NCBI GenBank assembly: GCA_027575765.1
Contig: JANBPT010000558.1
Span: 1-30,875 of the forward strand
Length of the DNA stretch: 30,875 bases
Direction: 5' to 3'
Source: Tieghemiomyces parasiticus
Lineage: Eukaryota; Kickxellomycota; Dimargaritomycetes; Dimargaritales; Dimargaritaceae
In this document: positions 20,138 to 29,243 of the stretch, one piece after another
Numbering within the stretch: position 1 is the stretch's first letter
How the letters are laid out: each line of letters begins with the position of its first letter
The notes under the pieces: model-generated
Database searches by the model: none
What the model was told of the DNA's origin: nothing
The model's input: only the letters and a program-made list of their open reading frames with translations
Position numbers and translations under genes: made by a program

Positions 20138-21932
20138 GGCCGAGGAGTCCTTACTACGCGGCAACCGGTGGAGTGGACGGGCGATATAATGGGAGAAAGG
20201 GAATGAATAATGTGAAGGACAGCATAGACCGGTGACACATGCTGGGGAGTGGAGCGCAAGGGGCTTTCGCCAGGCCTCAGCATGCCTCTCTCCCTTGAAA
20301 AACACACACAAACGAGTACAGCCGTTGTCAATGAGGCGTCCTGGGCTACATACCAGCCCAAATTCGGCGACCAGGGCATAAACCGGAGGGCTGTGTATGC
20401 GCACTTCGGGTATTGGCGCCTTCGCCATCAGATTGGGAGAGCCAAGGAATCTAGGGAATGGAAGGCCCCTGCGACCAGAAACCTCCCATCGTGGGAGCTT
20501 GGCGCCAGAGCGCCTTCCCTTGGCCCGCCAGCTTTGGGACTGCGGGTGCAGGGCGATAAGGGCCGCAAGGCTAGAGGAAACGATTGGGCTGCGGTCGTAT
20601 GGTGCCGACCTGGCATCGGATGGGCATGCGCCAGAGCACGCGCCTCACTACCTTGAAAGTCCACCTACCCAACTACGAAGTCGGAAATAACACGCCATAT
20701 CTGAACAACCCCTTAACACCAGCCTCGCTACGCTACATCTGTAGGTTATTGGTGGGCTCCTAGGCCACCGTCGGGTTCTATCAGCTCTAGAAAGAGCAGA
20801 GTCAGACGCATTCGAGTGTGCCTTAGAACATGTTCCTCGGCGGTGGCAGAGCCTCCCGTACTCAGCAGCCACGAGGGGTTCAGAGCGGGGCGGCGCCGAC
20901 GGGCTTTTCGAGGCGCAGACTATGCACGATCTGTCCAGGCTGAGGTGCTCGCTCCAGGAAGCACCACCGGGGCCGGGTGTGTCATGGCCTTGAAGGCCGT
21001 TATGGGGTGGAGTAGGGGACCTGTGGACTGACCACGCCTTATTAACACCCCATGCGTGTATCCCGGAGCCTTTGCTGTGAGGTTATTTTATGCAGGCACA
21101 AATAGGTGAGGTCGATGTAGGCGAGGCGGGTTGGCCCAAACGCCACCTACCTGTAGGTCGTGTGTTGTTCCGTGGTGGGGCTGTGACAGTGGAGGGGGCC
21201 AGTAGGCGGTCTGTCATGTGTCACGTTACCTGCAAATCCATTGCTGACTCGGGACGCGCTCCGATAAGCACATGACCTACGCTAATTCTTCCCCCTCCCG
21301 TATGTTTCGCCTACTAATGCGACGCAGAGGACACCGCTGCGGAGACACAAAGCCGGCTAGTATACCCCTGCAAGGTCACATGGGCTGCGGCGTCGGCCGA
21401 CTATGAATCCAACCGGGGGGTGGGTTATCAGTAAGTCTGCCGCTGTAGCGTGCACGAGTCGCATTGGGTTGTGACGGCGCAGGGGTGGTGAGGGGTTGTG
21501 AGGGAGTCGGTGACCAGCCTGGCCAACACAGCGATCCCTCATTGTCCACTAAGGAGGATATCGGCCACATCACCGGACGCTCTATTCCTATCCGGTTCCT
21601 CAGTAGCACGCGCATGCCCTGGCGCACTAGCCGTTGTTACGGCATCGCTATTTAAGCCAGTCGACCCCCCCCAGACATTCCAGCGCATACCTTACCCCGC
21701 TTTGCCTACTTTTTCCGTTCGCCGAACTATCTATTACTCCGGCCCGCCCACCAACAGAGCTACTGCCCGCTCCCAGTTCTGTGTTACTCGTCAGTGCTTG
21801 TCACTTCCTCCCTCCCGCAGTGTAACGCAGCGACCGTGCTCTGCCGGTCGGCCTTTGCTCTAAACCAACTAGTAGCGTCCTGTACAACCCTCTTTTCTGG
21901 CCTTCTCCCTTCTCTCTCTACCTCACTCACCT
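20138..21932. other. EAF6 5' flank and ribonuclease T2 upstream region
   Basis: No supported gene in 1.8 kb. Open frames on both strands here are GC-driven and match nothing known. Small hairpins occur (ctccca-tcg-tgggag near 20486). From about 21700 to 21932 the plus strand becomes pyrimidine-rich, consistent with the transcription start region of the ribonuclease gene. Confidence 0.35.
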
Positions 21933-22167
21933 GTAAGTACGTTATCTAGGCTGCGTAGCGCATCTCTTAGGTCGACATGACTACCTGATGCATCTCCCGC
22001 GTCCTGACCAGTAGCGCGCGGAGGGCCAAGCCGTACATTTCTACGGACGATGAGCGGCACAGGACTCTTAAGACCTATCGAGGAATGGGGTCCTGCCCTT
22101 AGTATCGCAGCTAACCCAACTTCTACCTTACTTGGCCACGCCATTCTATCTGATACTCACAATGTAG
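21933..22167 (+). other. possible 5'-UTR intron of the ribonuclease T2 gene
   Basis: A consensus donor (ct|GTAAGTACG) follows a pyrimidine-rich leader. A branch-like ctaac (about 22111) precedes the acceptor-like caatgtAG, 12 bp before the ATG. At about 235 bp it is similar in size to the coding introns. No transcript evidence exists. Confidence 0.35.
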
Positions 22168-22179
22168 CTACAAGCTGTC

Positions 22180-23593
22180 ATGGTCCAGGTCACCCCCGTC
22201 CTTTTGGCCTTGTCCGTTGGACTCCTGTCCGCCGGGCCTGCCGCCGCGTTCGTCCACGGCCTCCGAGAGACCGCGAATATGTTTGCGCCCGACTCCTGCC
22301 CCATCGACACCGTATCGTGTTCCAACCTGCCCAAAGTAGACTCCTGCTGCAGCCCCAAGAATGGCCTACTCGTGTTATCCCAGCAGGTATGGTATGAGCG
22401 AACCCTTACCTGACAGCCACTGGCGTACTTCCAGGGTACCGGCCCATCTAGCTATCCACACTGGGGTCATCAATAAGGCGCTCACGGCAACAGCCTCCTC
22501 GAGATTCACGACCTGTTAATTAACCCGCAGCCATATATCTGCTTTCGTACCGTCCATTATTTGCCGTCCCCAGTGGGATTTGAACTACGGCCCCCAGAAG
22601 AGCTTCACTGTCCACGGGCTATGGCCCGACCTTTGGTAAGTGACACTAGGTTGCAAGGACAACAGGGTGGTTGACTCGGCGGGACTGCCCTAGTCCCCCT
22701 GCCCCTGTTATGCATCGGCCATGCTAAGCCACCGGGACCCGAAGTGGGCCTCCATTAGAACGACACAAGCCAAGGGATGGCATACTGAGACCCTGGCTGT
22801 AACTTCGCCGTCAAGCTGACTGTCATTGGCATCCCTTGGTATCACCGATTCTTTTCGCCGGGGCTGATCATCCGGACCTAGGACGTCTATTAACCCATTG
22901 CTTATGATGCCTATATCCTTGTCCTATCGAAGTAACGGCGACTTCTTACCCAGAAACGGCTGTGACTCTGGCCGCAACCACCACGACATTGAGTCCATCG
23001 TTCGCCAGCACGATAAAGATTTACTCTCGTGGATGAATACGTACTGGCCGTCGAACCGCCTGGGCAACAATGTATTCTGGGCGCACGAGTGGAACAAGCA
23101 CGGCACCTGCGTTACAACCTTAGAGCCACGCTGCTACGGTGACAAGTATCGCCCCCAGCAGGAGGTTGGCGATTACTTTGCGCAGGTCCGCCAAGTCTTC
23201 TCCAAGTACAACATATACCAGGCTCTGAGCAAGCAAGGTATTATTCCTGGTGCGTCCTACCCACTCGCCAACCTGATCGGTGCCCTCCGCCGCGAACTCA
23301 ACATCGAGGCCCGCATCACGTGTCGCGGTCGTCAGATCCAGGAGGTCCACATGTGGTTCCACGTAAAGGGCACGGAGAACTATATCCCTGCCGAGGCCCA
23401 CGGCTCGAATCGCTGCCCGAAGCTCGTAGTCTACCCCAACAAGAACCGGTCGCGCCGGTCCGAGCCTGCGGAGGTGGAAATGGTCGAAGCGATCGAGTAT
23501 GTGGATACGGAGGATACCATGCCCCAATTCAACCGACTCCAGTGGGCGTCAGAGCAGCAGATTCTGTCCCCCAAGTTTATGCTCACCCATTAG
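22180..23593 (+). CDS. secreted ribonuclease T2
   Basis: Secreted endoribonuclease that cleaves single-stranded RNA through a 2',3'-cyclic phosphate. Exons 22180-22386, 22574-22635 and 22933-23593 give 309 residues. Residues 1-23 are a signal peptide ending PAAA. The mature N-terminus has the fungal Cys pattern SCPIDTVSCS and DSCCSPKNGLLVL. Active-site block CAS I is FTVHGLWPD (His83); CAS II is FWAHEWNKHGTC (His141, Glu142, Lys145, His146). All catalytic residues are present. The third-exon acceptor at gaAG/T was chosen because it rebuilds Cys90 in DLCNGDF; the more obvious ccCAG eight codons later would create a TGA. The last 45 or so residues (basic KNRSRRS, then an acidic stretch and FMLTH) extend beyond the usual fold and are unrecognised. 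It is convergent with the small secreted protein downstream. Confidence 0.94.
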
Positions 23594-23967
23594 AAATAAG
23601 ATGCACTCCATCCGCTCACTTGAGCCAACTACAAGCTCACTACCTTCATTTTTTGTACCCTACATCTGCTTCACTTTCCGCTTATTATTTTTATGGATTT
23701 GATTTTTTTATACCCTGTATCCTATATAAACCGTAATTGGTAAGCAGATTATAGATATAGCTCAATAAGACTAAGGCAAGTCCAAACCTTGTACACACTT
23801 GTGTGTAATCAAGGCCCGCGACCCAAGGGCCTTTAAACACAGTAGAGAGAAAAAACGATAGAGAAAACGGGGCTATCTCAAGGACGCTATCCTAGCATAA
23901 GGGTGACATGATTTTTCAAGCTGGCCACCAGTCATGACTACGGTATACCACACAGATGTTCAAATCC
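23594..23967. other. convergent 3' flanks of ribonuclease T2 and a small secreted protein
   Basis: AT-rich 374 bp with no gene. tatataaacc near 23723 and aataag near 23596 could take part in 3'-end formation. Confidence 0.35.
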
Positions 23968-24483
23968 CTAGACCGACCTATGTCTACTGCGGAAGGTGGC
24001 GTACTTGTTGGATAAGCCGGTGACGGAACGTAAAACCCAATGGGCAGGGTTGTGCTTGGACGGCTCAAGCTCCCGGGTGTTTCCGGTGACCTTATTGATG
24101 GCATTCATCTTTTTATCACTATAGGCCAAGAGTTTTTGCAAGGTGCTGCGCTTATTAGGGTCCGGAATTTTCTGATTAAGCTCTTGAGTGTAGGCAAGTC
24201 GGGCCGTGCGTATGAAGTTGGGCTTGATGAACTTGTCCATTTGCTTGAGGTCTTGCTTGTCGACGTCCGAATCAGGCTGTCCGGCGGTTTTGGCGTATCT
24301 GTCATACGTCTGCTGACGCGCAATCTCCATAGGGGTGCCCTTGTAGCGAGGGTTACCACTTGGTGAACCAAGGCTGGCGGAACTGGAATAGGGGGAAAGG
24401 GGAAGCTTCGATTGCACGGGGAGAGGGGATGTCAGGAACAACACGGCAAACGTGGCCGCCAGACACGCCGTGAGGAGACGCAT
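23968..24483 (-). CDS. small secreted protein, unknown function
   Basis: Single-exon 171-residue protein starting MRLLTACLAATFAVLFLTSP. A signal peptide ends near residue 25 (LPVQS). The mature chain has no cysteine, starts Ser/Pro-rich (about 26-45) and then becomes hydrophilic and helical-looking, with many Lys, Gln and Asn (KQDLKQMDKFIKPNFIRTAR, TLQKLLAYSDKKMNAI). I do not recognise a family. The start is supported by the signal peptide and by a TATA-like palindrome 58 bp upstream. It could be a lineage-specific secreted or effector-like protein; no toxin or enzyme motif is visible. Confidence 0.65.
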   Translation of the reverse strand: MRLLTACLAATFAVLFLTSPLPVQSKLPLSPYSSSASLGSPSGNPRYKGTPMEIARQQTYDRYAKTAGQPDSDVDKQDLKQMDKFIKPNFIRTARLAYTQELNQKIPDPNKRSTLQKLLAYSDKKMNAINKVTGNTRELEPSKHNPAHWVLRSVTGLSNKYATFRSRHRSV

Positions 24484-24540
24484 GACGTTGGTAAAAGGAG
24501 GGGTAGTAGACTTGCTTGGTTAGCGGGAGAAATGGGTGGT

Positions 24541-24550
24541 TGTATATACA
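24541..24550 (-). promoter_or_regulatory. TATA-like element of the 171-residue secreted protein
   Basis: The palindrome tgtatataca lies 58 bp upstream of the ATG at 24483 on the minus strand, a usual distance for a compact fungal promoter. Confidence 0.45.
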
Positions 24551-24660
24551 CAGGGCAAATCGACTGAGTAATGATGCCTAATAGTCTTGTCAGTTGGATA
24601 CGACGAAAGAGCAGGTGGGGGAAATTGAATGGCAGAGCGAACGCCCCGAAGACGAGGGTC

Positions 24661-24679
24661 TATATATATATATATATAT
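24661..24679. repeat. TA microsatellite
   Basis: About nine and a half TA units without interruption, about 180 bp upstream of the small secreted protein gene. Confidence 0.85.
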
Positions 24680-25659
24680 GCAGGCGGGCACTCGGAAGAG
24701 GAAAATGGTCACGTCGGGACGAGATCTTGAGAGCGGCGGCCGGCACTCACTAGTCTAGAAATGAAAGGATCCAAGGGAGAGGCGCCAAGCTTTTTGTCTG
24801 GGCATTGACGGGCTCTGTCCTTCGTCTCCGATAGCTGGCTGCCATTCCACCATGACCAGCGGCTATTGGGAAAATGGCGGAGTAGTCCAAAATTGAAAAG
24901 GAAGGGGCGACGGCCAACGCAAATTGGAATTCTTACGCACATTCAGAAGTTCCACCTCTAGCCTCTCCGACGGCGTAAAGAACGACAACCGAGAATTCTC
25001 TTTCCCTCTCTTTTATCTGCAGTAACCGACAGATACGAGCCGAAGTTGCAGCCCTGCCGAGCCGAGAGAAGTACTTGGGGTTTTTTAGGTACTCCAAAAG
25101 TGGCTATAATTGTCAACTGGTGATTATTACCCGGATAGCACACTGGCCTATCTTGTCGCCTCGTCATATTTCATGAAAAGCAAAATCACGGTACGAGATT
25201 GAATGGTTTTAACGAATGCATGAAATTCTGGTCGGCTGGAGAAGAGAATAATGACATCTACTGGTTTACGGTGAGATACAGGATGGAGTGCTTCAGGGTT
25301 GGGCACTCGGTTTATGAAATGGTGAATTGAAATCTTACAATGTACAAGTATGCGAAGAGAGTTAGGCTGACTCTACAGTATTAATCCTGATGCAGTCTCT
25401 CCTGTGTCTATTCCGGTTTCCCACAATGTAGCAATCTTAACCACCGTTTCCCCCGTATGACAATACTAGGCTTCTTTAAACCTATCTATAGCTGACTAAT
25501 ATGTTCCTCGCAGAAACGTCTAATTTTATATGACCCATACTTCCATGTTAGGAGTGCGGCCGCGAGTAGCGTTTATTTTAACATACCTCTCTTGGGAATC
25601 GACGAACCGGACTAGTACGTATCCTTTATGGTCGGACAACTTCGCCAGGACGCCACTTG
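24680..25659. other. intergenic, about 1 kb
   Basis: No gene supported. Mixed AT-rich sequence; on the minus strand a frame at 25526-25798 overlaps the next gene in another phase and is probably not coding, unless it is joined to it by an unseen intron. Confidence 0.35.
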
Positions 25660-25848
25660 CTAATCCTTGTCGTGGTGGAAGTCCTTTACCATAGCACTGG
25701 TGCAGTTGCAGGGCGCACGAATACAGAAGCATGTTGAACTTGCACCATTGCTGGAAGTATCGCGTGGGTAGTGTGGCTTGGCAGCGGCAAGGGTACAAGA
25801 AAGCAGTAGTAAGGTGCAGGCGGTGGCGAGGAGTGTGGGACGGAGCAT
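25660..25848 (-). CDS. small cysteine-bearing secreted peptide
   Basis: 62-residue frame. Residues 1-23 (MLRPTLLATACTLLLLSCTL, then AAA) are a clear signal peptide with an Ala-Ala-Ala cleavage site. The mature part, about 39 residues, opens KPHYPRD and holds four cysteines in the tight pattern CFC-x4-CNC, then a His/Asp/Lys-rich tail DFHHDKD. Paired cysteines suggest disulphides or metal binding; no known family is recognised. A TATA-like TATAAG lies about 120 bp upstream. An intron beginning at ATG|GTAAAG could extend the protein into another frame, so the C-terminus is uncertain. Confidence 0.5.
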   Translation of the reverse strand: MLRPTLLATACTLLLLSCTLAAAKPHYPRDTSSNGASSTCFCIRAPCNCTSAMVKDFHHDKD

Positions 25849-25967
25849 GTTGCGCGGTGGAATGGCAGCGGATTGTAGACGTTTATGTGCGTATCCGATA
25901 GGGGCTTGGTGGAAAGTAATGGGTGTAGGGGGAAGCAGTGGGGAACGGGCAGGTGAAGTGCCAGGTA

Positions 25968-25973
25968 CTTATA
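25968..25973 (-). promoter_or_regulatory. TATA box of the small cysteine peptide gene
   Basis: TATAAG on the minus strand (context ccctaTAAGtacc), 120 bp upstream of the ATG at 25848. Confidence 0.45.
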
Positions 25974-27523
25974 GGGCAATACTAGCAGCTGCGCTGGAAC
26001 ATACCGGCCACCCAAACTGGGCGGTCACAGGGATGGATCAGGGGACAGGGGATTCGGTGCCAACGACTACGCGGGGTGCCATGGGACGCCCCCTTTTGGT
26101 GCGAAGCCAGGCCAAGTGCCAGTAGACAGGGCCAGGATCTCTATGCAGTGGCAATCAAATGGAGCGGCGAAAGGAGCGGGGTTTCACCTTCGGGGGGGGG
26201 GGTTGCTGCCTGTCGGCCCAGGGGACTAGCCCCTGTGGCAGGCACAAGGGCTCAGCGTAAGGTCCATCCAGGCACGTCGAGCGCCGGCCTTACCGAAAAT
26301 ACACTGCACTAGCTCCTGGGTGCCTTCCGCCAGCGATCTCAGGGGCAGAGGGCTAGCCGAAAGCACGGTCCATTCGACACCATGTGGCTTTAGCGGCCGG
26401 GGCTATTTCCCAAAGGACACCGCGGCACGTCGCCGCCATTCTTGGGCACCAGAGCTGCGCAACTTGGCCGCCAAGGGACACCGGTGACCACCAGCGACGG
26501 TATGACCCTTGTAGAGCATGCGCGTAGCGGGCCTTGCCCTGTCCCCTGGGGCTGTCCTCCACGGGTACGCTGCTCCCTAACCGTACCTAGCCGTGCCCTC
26601 GTCGTCCTTGGAGATGCATCCACCGGAGCCGGACCGACCGAGTCAAGTCGTAGCCGACAGACGCATCAGGGTAGTCGTGGTAACTCATACATAGCTGCGG
26701 AGGACCCCAAGGTTCGTCTCCTTTGTTGACCCCCCCCACCCTTGTCGAGCAGTGGCCGTGTCCGAGAGCACTCTGGGCTCAGGGGACTGGTCTTGCAGCC
26801 AAGAGACCGGCGCATCCATACTCACTCATCCAGCATGACTTACTTGCCTTCGGGTTGGTCCATCGCCTTCAAGGCAGGTCTGTCAAGTGGAAGAGGCTTC
26901 GGACCGGGCAACTCCTCCACGCAACTCGGCAGTGGCCCAGTGGGACTGCTGTCAGCAAGCATGGTCCTGAATCTCAGCACCTACGGCCCCAGTATTCTTT
27001 GCTTGTCGAGTTGCATCTGTAGTGCTTTTTTTTACCGCATGGCCCCAGTGGCTACAGTGAAGGGGAGGGGGAGAGTGGGTTGTCAAAGTCGCAGTGCGAT
27101 GGCACTGGGGAGGGGCAAGAGAGGGCAGCAAGGCGGCGGACCGTGAACTGCAGACGAGCGGGCTGCGCCACATCGAATCAGCGGCTTCCCTCGCTTGTAT
27201 ACCCCCCCTGAAAAGCACCTTCCTTAAATGGAAGGTGCCGGTGGCTTTGAGGGGCAGCAGCGTGGCTGAAGACCGTTGCTTAGCCGTTCACCCCTCGAGC
27301 GCCTTGCGGTTGCCTACCTGCCCCGCCTAGTACAGCAGGACGGCAGCTTGGCCTCATTATTTCCCTGTCACCTCACTCCTGCCCATCACCTCATTCGCCT
27401 GCCCATCCCAGTGCGATAGATCGCGACTGGTGCAGGCCGGCCCTGTCTAGCTCTTTGGCCCATCTCCGACTTATTTCATAGTCGTCCCCGCCAGTTTCAC
27501 CTGCCCTCCCCCAACCACCTGCC
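25974..27523. other. GC-rich intergenic tract with hairpins
   Basis: No protein or RNA family is recognised in 1.5 kb. Open frames on both strands are long only because the region is GC-rich. Perfect hairpins occur at 26219-26235 (cagggg-actag-cccctg) and 27215-27238. From about 27350 the plus strand becomes pyrimidine-rich like a promoter, ahead of the ATG at 27524. Confidence 0.35.
27215..27238. repeat. perfect 9-bp hairpin
   Basis: gcaccttcc (27215-27223) and ggaaggtgc (27230-27238) flank the loop ttaaat. No T run follows. Function unknown. Confidence 0.6.
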
Positions 27524-27630
27524 ATGTTCAAGCGAACTGGTAAAGCCATTGGCAAAGGTAGGTGGGGGGAGCAGGTGGGCCAGCCCTGGCCGAGGAGGCA
27601 CTGAAGGAGCTCAGCAAGGCCAAGCGAATG
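27524..27630 (+). pseudogene. possible truncated 5' end of a gene
   Basis: An ATG in the good context ctgccATGt, after a promoter-like pyrimidine-rich stretch, opens MFKRTGKAIGK and meets a donor-like g|GTAGGT at 27558. From 27584, after an acceptor-like ggccAG, the frame continues in matching phase as ALAEEALKELSKAKRM, a plausible amphipathic helix. The gap is only 26 bp, far shorter than every other intron here (120-380 bp). Soon afterwards the sequence turns AT-rich and the frame stops. This could be a gene broken by insertion or deletion, with a collapsed intron, or just chance. No family is recognised. Confidence 0.3.
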
Positions 27631-29160
27631 CTATGTTGGAATTCACCTCATACATTATTCAGTGTACCCCGTTCCCATACTACAGTCACTTAGGCTCTCA
27701 AGAACGGAATATTCACCATCCATACCACCACCCACAGTAGGGCGCACCTGGTCTGGAGTAAAACACAATAGTTCCACCACTGGTGGTTTGTAACTACCAG
27801 GTCGACTCTGATGGTGATGACCAGCCTATTTGCCCTCATGATTTGCCTAACCATTACCTGCCCTATAGTCCATCTATACCTTTTTTCTATCCCACTTCCC
27901 AATCCCACCATACCCTGTCCTGGTCTCTTCCCCGCTTATAGTTTCAGCAGCATTAGCTGCCAGCACCACCAAGGTGGCTGTGTCACCCACCAAGGTCTCC
28001 CTGATCTCATCTTATTGCGTAATTCACCATATCTGTTATATCTGTGACCTTGTGACAGTGGTAGTGTAGGCTGGGGTTCCCAAACTAGATGTGAAAAAAC
28101 CATTAAAAGAAGGTGTCTTTAATGAAAGTCAGCTAACTTATTGAGGTAGCTAGTTAACAGACATTTAGACGTCTCCGACCTGCATTGTAGTTGATGTAAA
28201 CTTACTAGTAAAGCAAACAAGTGTTGCAACTATAATTTGGGGCGTGGATCGTAAATTGGATAATGCCTTGTTTTTTGAATAGCGACCAGCGGGCCTTTAG
28301 TACCCGAATGATAATCAGTATTGTTCACAGTGGCTACTTAGCTGAACCTAGAATAAGACCAAGATAGCGGCACGGGTTGGGGCTGGGCGCCAACGGGAAT
28401 AGGAAAACGACCAGCGGCCGTTGGATCCTTAACGATGAAGCAAAATCACGAAAAGAATGGAAGAAAGCACCAGGTTTGGATAATGAAGTGATGGAAGGGT
28501 TGGGTCGCCATGGGAATAGGAAGATCGACATTCCATTAATCAGCAACTAAAAGACGCAACCATCAAGGCTGGGTGACACTGCCTTGAACCGAAATAGCAG
28601 CCGGCTTTCCTCACGTGGGATATGGGTCAGGAGGTGCGGTTTTAGGTTACGGCATGCATTATAAGACGACATTGTCAAGAATATGAAGTGACACAAGAAA
28701 AGCACGAAACACGCCGTGAAAGGTAAGAGAAATATCAATGTGACGATAAGAAGCAGCTTGGTCAAGCAGAGACAGGTTAATACAAATAAAGTTCGACATT
28801 ACCCAGTTTGGCGTGGTCGTTTGTTTGCAATTGCATTTGATAACCAAACGTAAAATTTTGCTACCCTCGTAACTCACCATAGAACGGTACATAGTTATCT
28901 AAACCACGCTGGAACACAAAACTTTATTATACATAGTCACCAAGATTGGCACTCTAGCAAACGAGGCGCTTCAAGCGGCACTCCATGAACCCCGGTTATT
29001 AAGGTGGCTGGCCTTTACTTTACTACATTGAGATTATATATAGAGATTGAAAAGGGGCAGCAATAGCGTCCATTTTCGCATATCCCAATTGACCCAGACC
29101 AATTGTTCACTCCCAATATATTACCATCTCCCCCCCTCTCTCCCTAGCAAATAAATGAAG
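27631..29160. other. AT-rich gene-free tract with degenerate repeats
   Basis: No gene supported. The word ccaccaaggt recurs near 27966 and 27988. Degenerate repeats lie at 28277-28529. cagtggtag ... ggttcccaaact at 28056-28087 is reminiscent of hAT transposon ends, but no partner was found. Confidence 0.35.
28277..28529. repeat. degenerate direct repeats spaced by about 125 bp
   Basis: cgaccagcgg occurs at 28283 and 28408. A longer block (gggttggg, a variable step, cgcca, then gggaataggaa and a cgac end) occurs at 28374-28411 and 28497-28529, the second copy lacking about five bases. The spacing of 123-125 bp suggests an old tandem array. Confidence 0.5.
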
Positions 29161-29162
29161 AT

Positions 29163-29168
29163 TTTATT
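29163..29168 (-). promoter_or_regulatory. polyadenylation signal of the gene ending at 29244
   Basis: AATAAA on the minus strand (plus-strand tttatt), about 75 bp after the stop codon. A second AT-rich signal-like stretch follows. Confidence 0.5.
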
Positions 29169-29243
29169 TAAACAGTCACACCAGCCAACGTCTTAGTAGT
29201 AATTGATACAAGGCGTATAAACAAAGTCTCAACTAACCGGGCC

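Noticed and set aside
20249..20656. 135-codon plus-strand frame upstream of EAF6
   Set aside because: GC-rich chance frame overlapping the EAF6 promoter; composition and content are not protein-like.
22560..22600. tRNA B-box-like sequence on the minus strand (gttcaaatccca)
   Set aside because: It lies inside ribonuclease exon 2 (WDLNYGP), has no A box or cloverleaf partner, and is explained by coding sequence.
26570..26585. Telomerase-template-like word ctccctaacc
   Set aside because: Eight matching bases are expected by chance, and no telomerase RNA structure was seen around them.
28056..28087. hAT-like transposon end (cagtggtag ... ggttcccaaact)
   Set aside because: No inverted partner and no second copy of the flanking 8-mer ccttgtga could be found in the window.
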